Shown in pieces: positions 1 to 7,931 of a stretch of 64,000 nucleotides of DNA. The DNA is from Clostridiaceae bacterium (GTDB taxonomy: Bacteria; Bacillota; Clostridia; Lachnospirales; Lachnospiraceae): the NCBI GenBank assembly GCA_009911065.1, contig QXWR01000030.1, positions 1 to 64,000 on the forward strand, written 5' to 3'. The notes under the pieces were generated by a model that saw only the letters and a list, made by a program, of their open reading frames with translations, made no database searches and was not told the DNA's origin. Each line of letters begins with the position of its first letter. Positions within the stretch are counted from its first letter, which is position 1. Made by a program: the position numbers and the translations under genes.

Positions 1-29
1 CCGCAACCCTTGAAGTTACGGCATTCCAG

Positions 30-103
30 CGTCCCCGAGAAGATTTGAACTTCCGACCCCACGCTTAGGAGGCGTGTGCTCTATCCAGCTGAGCTACGAG
101 GAC
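30..103 (-). tRNA. tRNA-Arg (anticodon CCU)
   Basis: The minus strand folds into a complete cloverleaf. The 7-bp acceptor stem pairs 97-103 with 31-37, and the discriminator G is at position 30. The D arm carries GCTC/GAGC, and the 5-bp anticodon stem pairs 60-64 with 72-76. The loop CTCCTAA gives anticodon CCU (67-69), which reads AGG arginine codons. The T arm contains TTCAAAT. No CCA is encoded after the discriminator, so it must be added enzymatically. Bases 104-342 beyond it hold no gene I can support. Confidence 0.96.
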
Positions 104-342
104 TCGAACAATATGAAGTTTATGAAAAGAGCTTTTTTACCTCCACGGACTTTGATGACCGGAATATTAGGAGGCGGTCGCTCTACCCCTCTAACTCTTT
201 ACTATTATATTCATAAACCCCTCTGTCGTCAAGCAGAAAATTCCTTCTCCCTAAAGCATATCTGACAGAAAGCAATTTTCAGACACACTCTAAAACATTC
301 CTCCTACAACAAATCTAAACATTCCACACATTTTGCTACAAC

Positions 343-1260
343 TTACGAGGAAGCATCTTCTCCCTCTGCATCCGTCTTATCCTCACTCTCAAACACAGCC
401 ACCCCCTGCATCCAAATCTGGCCCTTAAATCTCCTGCCCACCACTGGCTCTCCTAACAAATCCCGTCTGGCTATTCCCACATGAAACACCATATCATTAC
501 AATTCAAAGTCAGATCATAAACCAATTCATCACTAATTCGGTTTACCTTCTCCTCCACCTGAGTAATTTCACCAATCACAGTATACTGATCACATTCAAT
601 TCCCGTAGGCATAAAACTAGAATCTACAATAGAATAAATATCCTCTTTCATTACCCGCCTGGAAATCTGAGAATACATGTCAATATCCTCAATCGTCAAA
701 GTTTCCATGGCATCTTCATCCCCATTACGGGCCGCTTCCAATAAACTGCTGCGATCCCTGGCAGCTACTTGCGCCTTCTCAATTTGTTTTTGAGTCTTAT
801 GAAGAGGAAGCAATATTTTTCCCTCAGCAGAAAGCCCCGTCAACTTTACACATTTCACCTTCAATGAAACCTGGTCAAGCCTCCGCTCAATATATTCAAA
901 TCCATTATTAACAAAAAAAATCAACGAAATCCCAACACGATTCTCATCCAACAACCCGCCAAAAGTCTCTTTTTCTGTATGACGCTGAATCGAGCACTCT
1001 GTTTCCGACGATACATGCTGTCCTGTCAGATAAGGATAGTAATAATCCCTCCGAAAAATCCCATCCTCATCGGTCTCTCCTACCATTACAATCCCCATGC
1101 CAGGAGCCACTTCCCCGCGAATCTCACACAGATTACTATCTGATTCAATTTGAATCCGCCGGCGCTCTCCTGCGGTCTTTTCCAGTTCATCCAGCAGCCT
1201 GACAATTTCCTTCTTTTTCTGGTATGTTCCAAATCCGATACTTCGGAGAAATTTATGCAT
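343..1260 (-). CDS. DUF3881 family protein
   Basis: This 305-residue soluble protein has no signal peptide or membrane segment. Its N-terminus (HKFLRSIGF) and overall layout match what I remember of DUF3881, a family of unknown function that I associate with Lachnospiraceae. The middle contains a basic, helical stretch rich in Gln and Arg, and the C-terminus is acidic. The ATG has a GAGGTG ribosome-binding site about 8 bases upstream. It stands alone between tRNA-Arg and a 450-bp stretch without a clear gene. No catalytic motif is visible, so no function is assigned. Confidence 0.75.
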   Translation of the reverse strand: MHKFLRSIGFGTYQKKKEIVRLLDELEKTAGERRRIQIESDSNLCEIRGEVAPGMGIVMVGETDEDGIFRRDYYYPYLTGQHVSSETECSIQRHTEKETFGGLLDENRVGISLIFFVNNGFEYIERRLDQVSLKVKCVKLTGLSAEGKILLPLHKTQKQIEKAQVAARDRSSLLEAARNGDEDAMETLTIEDIDMYSQISRRVMKEDIYSIVDSSFMPTGIECDQYTVIGEITQVEEKVNRISDELVYDLTLNCNDMVFHVGIARRDLLGEPVVGRRFKGQIWMQGVAVFESEDKTDAEGEDASS

Positions 1261-1710
1261 CTATGTTCACCTCGCCAGCTTTCCTAATTTAATCCAAACT
1301 AAATATATGCCCTTCATCCAAAGATAAAACTTTTGGTCATCTGCTCTTCACCGCCGCATCCTTATCCTGTTACATCAATATCTCTGGATTTCTTTCAATA
1401 CTTTGTCCACAACCGATTTGAAAATCGTTCCTGTCATCTATATTCCTAAAAAATATTCTATGAAACAACCAAGCTTTAAAACCCCTATTCTATAAAAATG
1501 TATCTTAAAATCATTTATGCCATCTGCATCTCCCACAGATCCAAAAAATACAGTTAGCAGTAAAGCTTTTAAAACACATTCCAGGAACAAGCGGATTCTC
1601 TGTTCTCCAAAGAATCCGCCCTGTCCTTTAAAACAATTTATCCAATCATTCAGATCGTTTTTGCTCCCATTATAATCGTTGAAACGAATACTGATTTATT
1701 GGGTAACATC
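1261..1710. other. Intergenic stretch without a supported gene
   Basis: I see no open frame with a ribosome-binding site and protein-like composition here. The only structure is an inverted repeat with 9-bp arms, GCGGATTCT at 1591-1599 and AGAATCCGC at 1611-1619. It has no clear T-run on either side. It lies about 100 bases beyond the stop of the small Cys/His-rich gene and could form the end of that transcript. Confidence 0.5.
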
Positions 1711-1962
1711 TCAATGATGGTGTCGGCCATGATAGGTCGGCTGGCAATAGTCTCCTGTTGCACAGGTATCGCCATTCCGGTGGTCACTGCAGTAATGTCC
1801 ATCCTGTCCACACAGATAACCATCATCACAATAAGCCTGACAAGTATCATAATGATACTGGCTCTGATAACGGCTTCTTCCATGGCAATGGGCAAAAGCA
1901 GGAAATGCGCAAACTACAGCAAGAAATGCTGCAGTCATCCCAACCATTATATGTCTCTTCAT
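1711..1962 (-). CDS. Small secreted Cys/His-rich protein
   Basis: Starting at the ATG at 1962, which has a strong AGGAGG eight bases upstream, this encodes 83 residues. A basic N-terminus (MKRH) and a hydrophobic run end at an AFA-like signal peptidase site. The mature peptide of about 60 residues contains seven cysteines and nine histidines and ends in HGRHHH. That composition suggests binding of a transition metal or a disulfide-bonded fold outside the cell; both ideas are inference. It has its own promoter (1987-2015) and an upstream palindrome (2050-2064). A GTG at 1971 would add three residues but overlaps the ribosome-binding site. I do not recognise the family. Confidence 0.7.
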   Translation of the reverse strand: MKRHIMVGMTAAFLAVVCAFPAFAHCHGRSRYQSQYHYDTCQAYCDDGYLCGQDGHYCSDHRNGDTCATGDYCQPTYHGRHHH

Positions 1963-1986
1963 CCCTCTCACCTCCTTCTAAAGCTT

Positions 1987-2015
1987 ATCATACTATAACT
2001 ACCAAGAATTTACAA
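1987..2015 (-). promoter_or_regulatory. Promoter of the Cys/His-rich gene
   Basis: On the minus strand TTGTAA (2010-2015) and TATGAT (1987-1992) are separated by 17 bases. The -10 element is 24 bases from the start codon, which gives a short leader carrying the AGGAGG site. Confidence 0.55.
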
Positions 2016-2049
2016 GGGCTTTACAAGCATAACTGGAATAAAAGCAACG

Positions 2050-2064
2050 TTGTACTAAGTACAA
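2050..2064. promoter_or_regulatory. 15-bp perfect palindrome, probable operator
   Basis: TTGTACT-A-AGTACAA is a perfect dyad just beyond the stop of the KAS-III gene. It lies about 35 bp upstream of the -35 element of the Cys/His-rich gene. Its position suggests a binding site for an activator or repressor of that gene; the regulator is unknown. Confidence 0.45.
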
Positions 2065-2077
2065 ACCATAAAACCTC

Positions 2078-3031
2078 TCAATACCGCAGAAGCATAAAAT
2101 TCACCGTAAGTCCTGCTGCCGTTCCCATCAAAATCACCAAATCCCCCCGTTTGATTCTCCCCTGCTCCACAGCTTCACACATTACAAAGGGAACCGAAGC
2201 CGAAACCAAATTTCCATATTCAGACACCCGGTCTAAGTACAGTTCCTTTGGAAATCCCAGCCGGGGCATAATCACTCCCAGCGCTCTGCTGGCCTGATGA
2301 GGCACCACCACAGAAACATCTTTAAGAGAAATCCCCCCATCCTCCATGCACCGCCTTACAAATCCCGGAAGTCCTCTGGCACAAAGCTTCAAAACCTTCG
2401 GACCCTTCATATCAAAATAATAATTATCCCGGTTCTCCTGACAGAAAGAAAAAACCGGCATCAGACCGCCTCCTCCCCGAATCTCAGTATCATGGGCGCC
2501 TTCTGACCAGGTCTCCTGTCTGGTGTATATCACAGCAGACCCTTCCTCCTCACTGGATTTTTCCAACACACAAGCTGCTGCCCCATCTGAAAACAACTCA
2601 AAGCTCTCTTTCTGATCCGGGTTTAAAGCAGCTGACGCAGTATCCCCGGACAAAATCAAAACTCTGTCATATTTTCCTATATCCACAAGACAAGAAAAGA
2701 TATCCACAGCAGAAATAAAACTTGTACAGGTTGTGTTAATATCTATGGCAGGAATTGAAAGCCCTTTTGCCAATCTTTCATGGACTAAAACCCCATTACA
2801 GGGAATTGCCTGCAATGGAGTTGCCATGGCACAGACAATACAATCCATATCCCCAATCCCCATTCCTGCCTGGTAAAGCGCCTTCTCTGCCGCCCTCTCT
2901 GCCAAATCCAAAAGAGTTTCTCCATCACTTAACCGATAGCGGGTCTGACTGCCAAAACAGATTTTTCTTCCCCCAAGGACCCTTCCCATCCCAGCCACCT
3001 TCACCTTCCGTTCACGTATTCCTTTTCTCAT
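2078..3031 (-). CDS. KAS-III-like (FabH/OleA-type) condensing enzyme
   Basis: This 317-residue thiolase-fold enzyme would condense an acyl thioester with a second acyl or malonyl unit. The Cys-His-Asn triad of the ketoacyl synthase III family is visible: Cys102 in NTTCTSF, His245 in VPHQAS and Asn274 in EYGN. The glycine-rich C-terminal motif GTAAGLT is present. It is clearly different from the housekeeping FabH at 36070-37032. The ATG at 3031 overlaps the stop of the upstream adenylating enzyme (ATGA); an ATG at 3055 is possible. It is the last gene of the five-gene operon. FabH-like and OleA-like chemistry cannot be told apart from sequence alone. Confidence 0.8.
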   Translation of the reverse strand: MRKGIRERKVKVAGMGRVLGGRKICFGSQTRYRLSDGETLLDLAERAAEKALYQAGMGIGDMDCIVCAMATPLQAIPCNGVLVHERLAKGLSIPAIDINTTCTSFISAVDIFSCLVDIGKYDRVLILSGDTASAALNPDQKESFELFSDGAAACVLEKSSEEEGSAVIYTRQETWSEGAHDTEIRGGGGLMPVFSFCQENRDNYYFDMKGPKVLKLCARGLPGFVRRCMEDGGISLKDVSVVVPHQASRALGVIMPRLGFPKELYLDRVSEYGNLVSASVPFVMCEAVEQGRIKRGDLVILMGTAAGLTVNFMLLRY

Positions 3032-4314
3032 CCCTGACGATTTCTCCCTAAGCATATTCGTTCCACCCTTTTCATCTTTTTCCCCGGTTCACATCGGTAT
3101 CCTTCAAAATACACCTCCGGCAGAATAAAATCCCTGTCTTCTGCCAATTTCTCCAATTCCTTTTTTATCTGCCACGTTCCATTCTCAGTCAAATCTCCAT
3201 AGACTGTAATCGCCCCGTTTTCCTCCTGCACCACCCGATAATCACTGACAACACTCCCATTTTCCGCAAACAGCACACACCTTCGAATAAAATCCGGAAA
3301 TACCCTCCGCTCTGTCCCATCTCTCCCCTGAAAATAAAAAACATCATCCTCCCTTCCCTCAATTTTCTCCAACGCCCTGCACGGACTTTTACATTTGCAT
3401 AATCCTTTCTTTTCAACCAGAATATCATTCAGCCGATAACGGATAATAGGCTGGGCCTTCCTCTCAAAATCTGTCACCACAGGAACAAATCTATGTTCAT
3501 CCAAATATTCCCTCTCAATATGTACAATATCCTCATTTAAGTGCAATGTTCCATATTTACAGGTAGAAGCCAAAAATCCCTCTGTACACTGATAAGCCTG
3601 ATGAATCACGTTCACTCCAAAAGCTTCCGCAAGCCGTCTTTCGTCCTGTTTTTCTAATACCTCTGCAACAGAAATCACCATTTTGGGATAAATCCGAACC
3701 TTTTCTCTGGCGATTGCCAATAGGATAGACGGTTGTCCCACCAAAACCTGAGGATTCACGCTTTCCAGACGTTCCCAATGTTCCCCCATATCCTGATAAA
3801 TATCAAAAAAATAAAAACGAATCCTCCCTTTTCCCACAGACTGATACAGATTACTGTCCGCTCTCATAAAAAATGCAATCGAACACGATTTCCAGATACC
3901 ATCCGGCAAAAACTTTGCCAGCACATATCCCGCCCAGCGCATCCGCTCCTGGTCTGACACCAGGAAAATTCCCCTTTGCCCTGAAGTTCCCGAACTTAAT
4001 CCTACAGTAACATTTTTTAACTTTGGTACAAAATCCCTCTTCCGCTCCGCCCTTACAGCAAATGCCTCTGCCTCCTCCCCCTTAATTCCCACCGTATTCA
4101 GTTCAGAAAAATGTTTCATCATAAACGCTTTATCAATAACCGGACAATCATTCAGCTTTTTTATTCCCCGATAAATCTTAGAATGTTCCGATACATACTG
4201 CAAATGTTTCTCAATTCGTTTTAACTGCCTCTTCTCTAATCCTTTTCTTCCCACAAATCTCATACAATACTTATAATAAACATAATATTTCAATACTTCA
4301 TATAGTTCATTCAT
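3028..4314 (-). CDS. F390-synthetase-like adenylate-forming enzyme
   Basis: This 428-residue protein belongs to the phenylacetate-CoA ligase / coenzyme F390 synthetase branch of adenylate-forming enzymes. The phosphate-binding loop is SSGTSGQRG near residues 107-115. A second signature, YQCTEG, lies near the middle, and RYRLND follows as the hinge-like motif. Such enzymes activate a carboxylate as acyl-AMP. The partner accepting the acyl group is unknown, and no carrier protein lies in the operon. The stop overlaps the start of the condensing-enzyme gene. In function it could take the place of OleC in an Ole-like pathway, which is inference. Confidence 0.78.
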   Translation of the reverse strand: MNELYEVLKYYVYYKYCMRFVGRKGLEKRQLKRIEKHLQYVSEHSKIYRGIKKLNDCPVIDKAFMMKHFSELNTVGIKGEEAEAFAVRAERKRDFVPKLKNVTVGLSSGTSGQRGIFLVSDQERMRWAGYVLAKFLPDGIWKSCSIAFFMRADSNLYQSVGKGRIRFYFFDIYQDMGEHWERLESVNPQVLVGQPSILLAIAREKVRIYPKMVISVAEVLEKQDERRLAEAFGVNVIHQAYQCTEGFLASTCKYGTLHLNEDIVHIEREYLDEHRFVPVVTDFERKAQPIIRYRLNDILVEKKGLCKCKSPCRALEKIEGREDDVFYFQGRDGTERRVFPDFIRRCVLFAENGSVVSDYRVVQEENGAITVYGDLTENGTWQIKKELEKLAEDRDFILPEVYFEGYRCEPGKKMKRVERICLGRNRQG

Positions 4315-4373
4315 CCCTCATGCCTTCCCTTCTAACACTCTCCAAAAATCCGTGAAATCTGTATGAAATATTT

Positions 4374-5282
4374 TCAAATTCCATCTTTTCTATATTTAGG
4401 CCAAAATCTCTTTTCTCTTCCCATATCATGGGAAAAGAAAACCTGAATCCAGGGATAATCCTTTTTCATGCGGCAAATTCGTCCAAGCGTATCCTTATAC
4501 TGAAAAAAATTTCTCTGAATCAACCGAGGCGCCAACCGCATACTCAATGTATAGCGGACCAAATCTCGCCCCCAACCAGCATCTGCTGCCAAAAATAGTT
4601 TTAAATCCGGAATCCACAATCCCATCTGTCCTTTACAATGGCCATCCAATCTGACTCCAATCACACTCCCGTCCCCAAATAAATCATAAACTCTTTGAAA
4701 ATACCCACACAAAAAATGATCTTCCATAAGCTTTTTTGGCTCCCGTCTGGATCTCACATTAGACATGACCGGTATCTGTTTCAAAACTTCCTTAAAACCA
4801 ATCAATTCGTACTTAGGAAAACAAGAAAGCCCGCCAATATGATCGGGATGATTATGAGATAAAAGAATTATCTTCACATTTTCCCGCGAAATCCCATCCA
4901 AAGCCAACTTCTCATCAATCCGATCCCCCTTTTTAAAACAGACCGGCAGTATAAACCGATAAAACCATAAAAAAATCCCTTTCCGAAAAATATCTTCAGA
5001 ATATCCGGTATCATACAAAATTTCCCCAAAATCCTTATGACAAATTCTAAAGACTGAAGCAGGAAAATTCCGTTTTTCCCACAAAACTCCCCGAAAAAGG
5101 ACCCCCAAATTGTTTGTACAATAACCACAATGATACAAGGTTGCTTCCGTCACCTTTCCTGGCTTCCTATCCCCATAATCCTCTTCTTGTATCTTTATTT
5201 TGCCTGCTCTCTTCATATCCCCCATCCTTTCCTTTTCATCCACACGCCTCATCTTTCCACCCCATCCCATCCCTTCCCTCAC
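4374..5282 (-). CDS. Metallo-beta-lactamase-fold hydrolase
   Basis: The protein contains the metal-binding motif SHNHPDH (HxHxDH) and a later RLDGHCKGQMG that supplies a further metal His. FLAADAGWG supplies the bridging Asp and FFSHD the last His. This is the usual dinuclear-zinc hydrolase set, and lactones or thioesters are common substrates of the fold. The reading frame opens with a GTG at 5282 overlapping the upstream stop. The first 40 or so residues are low in conservation, and several ATGs (5270, 5252, 5225) have plausible ribosome-binding sites, so the start is uncertain. A 59-base gap separates it from the adenylating enzyme. Confidence 0.75.
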   Translation of the reverse strand: MREGMGWGGKMRRVDEKERMGDMKRAGKIKIQEEDYGDRKPGKVTEATLYHCGYCTNNLGVLFRGVLWEKRNFPASVFRICHKDFGEILYDTGYSEDIFRKGIFLWFYRFILPVCFKKGDRIDEKLALDGISRENVKIILLSHNHPDHIGGLSCFPKYELIGFKEVLKQIPVMSNVRSRREPKKLMEDHFLCGYFQRVYDLFGDGSVIGVRLDGHCKGQMGLWIPDLKLFLAADAGWGRDLVRYTLSMRLAPRLIQRNFFQYKDTLGRICRMKKDYPWIQVFFSHDMGREKRFWPKYRKDGI

Positions 5283-6400
5283 CCCACCTTCACGCTCTCC
5301 CTATGCTTTTGCTCATTCTTTTGCTCATTCTTTTGCTCATTCCTCCACCACGTTCCATACTCCCTGACCGCATCTTTCAACCGCTTCTCCGGCTCATAAC
5401 CCAAAATATCCCTGGCCCGATTCATATTCAACGTCTGTGCAAATCCCAGTGTACAAACCGTATACCGGGTTAGGGAAGGTTCCCCCGGAAGTTTAAATTT
5501 TCTATAAATCCACTCCAAACCTGCCGCAGTCCAAAATAACAATCCAAAAGGCATCTTCCGATAATGAGGTCTCTCTCCCGCTGCCTTTAAAAATCCCTCC
5601 AAAAGTTCCCGAAACTCCAATGGCTCCCCATTTGTAATATTAAAAACCTCTCCGGATGCCTCCTTTGCAGTCATAGCCAGACAACAGGCAAGAGCTGCAT
5701 TCTCCACACAAGTAAGATCTACCAGATTTCTTCCATCCCGAAACAATGGAATCCCAACTCCCCGGTTAGCCCGCAAAAGTCTTGGAACCAAACTGGTATC
5801 CCCAATTCCAATCAAACCTCTGGGACGCAAAATCACCGTCTCCAGCCCTCTTTCATTCCACTGACAAATGATCCTTTCCGCCATTTTTTTGGACTTTATA
5901 TAATAATTCAAATCCACATGACCGGATCTGCGATTTTCCCAAAGCTCATACTCATTCTCATCTATATTATACCGATCCTCCCTGGCTGTATAAATACTGG
6001 GAGAAGACACATAAACCAGCCGCCGAATCCCCTGCTCAAAACACAGCTTTGCCACCAAATTTGTCCCCATCACATTATCTTTGTAAAAATCCTCCCATTT
6101 CCCCCACACAGAAGAACGTGCTCCTCCATGAATCACATATTGAACCCCTTTAAAATAATCCTGACAGCTTTCCCGGTCCGTAAAATCTCCCTGGCAGAAA
6201 ATTGCTCCCAGCTCCTCCAACTTTTTCCCCTTCTCCACATTTCTCCCCAATCCAAGAACCCGATACTTCCCCACCAATCTTCTCACCAGATACTCTCCCA
6301 AAAATCCCGTAGCTCCTGTTACCAACACAGTCTCCTTATTCTTATCGTCCTTATTCTTCTGGTTCTCCTTCTCCCCACTCCAATTGTCCAACTGCCCCAT
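5279..6400 (-). CDS. OleD-like extended SDR, NAD(P)-dependent reductase
   Basis: This 373-residue protein is an extended short-chain dehydrogenase of the 3-beta-hydroxysteroid dehydrogenase / OleD type. TGATGFLG near residues 28-35 binds the nucleotide, VSSPSIY is the serine region and YIKSK holds the catalytic Tyr and Lys. The C-terminal pattern, with PSLTRYT followed by a NMNRARDILGYEP block, is typical of reductases acting on 3-ketoacyl compounds. A TTG at 6421 opens the frame, but an AGGAGG ten bases before the ATG at 6400 makes that start better. The tail contains three perfect 12-bp repeats encoding NEQK. Confidence 0.78.
   Translation of the reverse strand: MGQLDNWSGEKENQKNKDDKNKETVLVTGATGFLGEYLVRRLVGKYRVLGLGRNVEKGKKLEELGAIFCQGDFTDRESCQDYFKGVQYVIHGGARSSVWGKWEDFYKDNVMGTNLVAKLCFEQGIRRLVYVSSPSIYTAREDRYNIDENEYELWENRRSGHVDLNYYIKSKKMAERIICQWNERGLETVILRPRGLIGIGDTSLVPRLLRANRGVGIPLFRDGRNLVDLTCVENAALACCLAMTAKEASGEVFNITNGEPLEFRELLEGFLKAAGERPHYRKMPFGLLFWTAAGLEWIYRKFKLPGEPSLTRYTVCTLGFAQTLNMNRARDILGYEPEKRLKDAVREYGTWWRNEQKNEQKNEQKHRESVKVG
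5308..5343 (-). repeat. Three tandem 12-bp repeats within the SDR gene
   Basis: The unit ttgctcattctt, read on the plus strand, occurs three times in a row near the 3' end of the reductase gene. It encodes a repeated NEQK tail. The exact repetition makes it a likely site of slippage between strains. Boundaries are given to within a few bases. Confidence 0.7.
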
Positions 6401-6417
6401 AAAAAATTGTCCTCCTA

Positions 6418-7656
6418 TCAAAAATTCTGTTTATTTGATTTTACACTCATAGGAATTTTCAAAGACTGTTTTATTCTTTTTATCCCTTCCTTCCCATGTA
6501 CTGCAACAACCCTTTTTCTTCTCTCTTCATCCCACTTATCTTTAAGCTCCATAGTCCTCTTCATCTCCTGTCTCAAATGGCAAGGATTCCGCAAAATCCT
6601 CCCAAATCCCAGCTTCTCAAACTGCCTTCCATTCAAAAGCTGCTCTCCCTGCTGAGGACAAATAAGACAAGGAACCCTATAATACAACGCCTCATGAATA
6701 CTGTTCATCCCTCCCGCCGTAATAAACAAATCTGCCCTTTGGAGCACTTCTTTCTGATTCACAAATTCTCTTACTATAAAATTCTCCGGAAACCATATTC
6801 CTTCCCTGTCCTGCCACACAAGAACAACCACATACTCCTTATCCCCTTTATCCTTTTTACTATCTCTTCCTTTCTCTCCGGATCTCCCCAGCTGCCGAAT
6901 CAATTCTCCCAACAATCTTTCATCCCCATTAAAGATCGTTCCCAAAGAAACATAAATCAGATTTTCCTTTGGACAAACAAAATCATTCTTTTCCATGATC
7001 TTTCTGTGAGTTGCCATTGGTCCTAAAAACAGATACTTTTCTCCAAATTTCTCTCCTCCCGGCTGAAATAACCGGGAAAATCCCATCAGATTCCAGTCAC
7101 ACTGAATCATTAGAACCTTTCTCATTCCAAGACGGCTCATTCCCCACTGCTTCCAAAGACGCCGCCTAAGTTTCCATATAACCGGAATCTCCCCTGCATA
7201 CCGAAAAAATCCCGGCAAAAAACCTTTTGCATATGCAAAAAATCCCGCACCCCATACCCGGTCCACAGCTGCAATACTATAAAAACTGAAAGACAAAATC
7301 CCCAATCGATTCCCGATTTCCCATCCCCACAAAGCAAAAGATTCTAAAATAATCCCCCATGGCCTTTCTTTTTGGGCCTCACCTAAAAGAAAAGGAAGCA
7401 TTTTCTCTGTATATTCCAAAACCAATCGGTACAGCTTTAAAATTTTCTGTCCGTCTGACAAATCCATTTCCTTCTGGCTTATGGGATAAGAACGATACTC
7501 ACACCCATTCCTCTCGATGACAGACCGGAACATTTCAGTGGAATAATACACCACCCGAATCTTTTCCTTTACCAGAAGATTTGCAAAATAAAGATTGGAA
7601 TTAACATGTCCATAAGCCGGAATCCCATACCATAAAATTGTCTTTCTCTTCATCAT
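6418..7656 (-). CDS. MGT-family GT1 glycosyltransferase
   Basis: This 412-residue protein is a GT-B glycosyltransferase of the MGT/UGT type, which transfers a sugar from a nucleotide donor to a lipid or small molecule. The N-terminal domain starts with a GHVNSNL-like acceptor loop. The C-terminal donor-binding signature is ITAGGMNSIHEAL followed by PCLICPQQGEQ. It is the first gene of the operon. The ribosome-binding site GGAGGAG suits the second ATG (7653) slightly better than the first (7656). The promoter region upstream has a good -10 but no good -35, and it carries a CRP-type palindrome. Donor and acceptor are unknown. Confidence 0.8.
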   Translation of the reverse strand: MMKRKTILWYGIPAYGHVNSNLYFANLLVKEKIRVVYYSTEMFRSVIERNGCEYRSYPISQKEMDLSDGQKILKLYRLVLEYTEKMLPFLLGEAQKERPWGIILESFALWGWEIGNRLGILSFSFYSIAAVDRVWGAGFFAYAKGFLPGFFRYAGEIPVIWKLRRRLWKQWGMSRLGMRKVLMIQCDWNLMGFSRLFQPGGEKFGEKYLFLGPMATHRKIMEKNDFVCPKENLIYVSLGTIFNGDERLLGELIRQLGRSGEKGRDSKKDKGDKEYVVVLVWQDREGIWFPENFIVREFVNQKEVLQRADLFITAGGMNSIHEALYYRVPCLICPQQGEQLLNGRQFEKLGFGRILRNPCHLRQEMKRTMELKDKWDEERRKRVVAVHGKEGIKRIKQSLKIPMSVKSNKQNF

Positions 7657-7713
7657 TCAACTCCTCCCCACTCCCATTTCTTTTGCCTCCCCATCCTTCT
7701 CCGCTCTATACAC

Positions 7714-7719
7714 ATTATA
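7714..7719 (-). promoter_or_regulatory. -10 element of the glycosyltransferase-KAS operon
   Basis: TATAAT reads on the minus strand here. The bases at the -35 spacing (7736-7742) do not resemble TTGACA. A perfect -10 without a -35 is what an activator-dependent promoter looks like, and it fits the palindrome centred about 65 bp upstream of the expected start. Confidence 0.5.
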
Positions 7720-7764
7720 ATATAAATATTTCCTTTCTAACAGAGGGCACCTATCACAAACAAC

Positions 7765-7780
7765 TGTGACAAATGTCACA
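7765..7780. promoter_or_regulatory. CRP/FNR-type palindrome TGTGA-N6-TCACA
   Basis: TGTGACAAATGTCACA is a perfect dyad matching the classical CRP consensus TGTGA-N6-TCACA. It lies between the divergent glycosyltransferase operon and the MerR-type gene. Relative to the -10 at 7714-7719 it is centred near -65, a position from which CRP/FNR proteins commonly activate. No CRP/FNR gene lies in this window. Confidence 0.6.
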
Positions 7781-7931
7781 AAATTCAATCATCCATCTAA
7801 AAAAATTATTTATAAAAAATAGCATTTATTTTTTCCAACTTAAGCATAATTCTCAATTTCCCCTCATAAGATAATAAAAGATACTTAAACAACCGGAAAT
7901 TACGGCACATGAAACATAAGGAGAGAAAAAA

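Noticed and set aside
2050-2064. FapR operator
   Set aside because: The palindrome TTGTACTAAGTACAA shares GTAC elements with the FapR consensus as I recall it, but the spacing and outer bases do not fit, and no fapR or lipid promoter is beside it.
1758-2297. Plus-strand open frame of 179 codons over the Cys/His-rich gene and the KAS gene end
   Set aside because: It has no ribosome-binding site, low-complexity composition, and lies opposite two better-supported genes.
5918-6655. Plus-strand open frame of 245 codons
   Set aside because: It is antisense to the reductase and glycosyltransferase genes, rich in Ile, Leu, Pro and Ser from the complement of coding DNA, and has no start signal.
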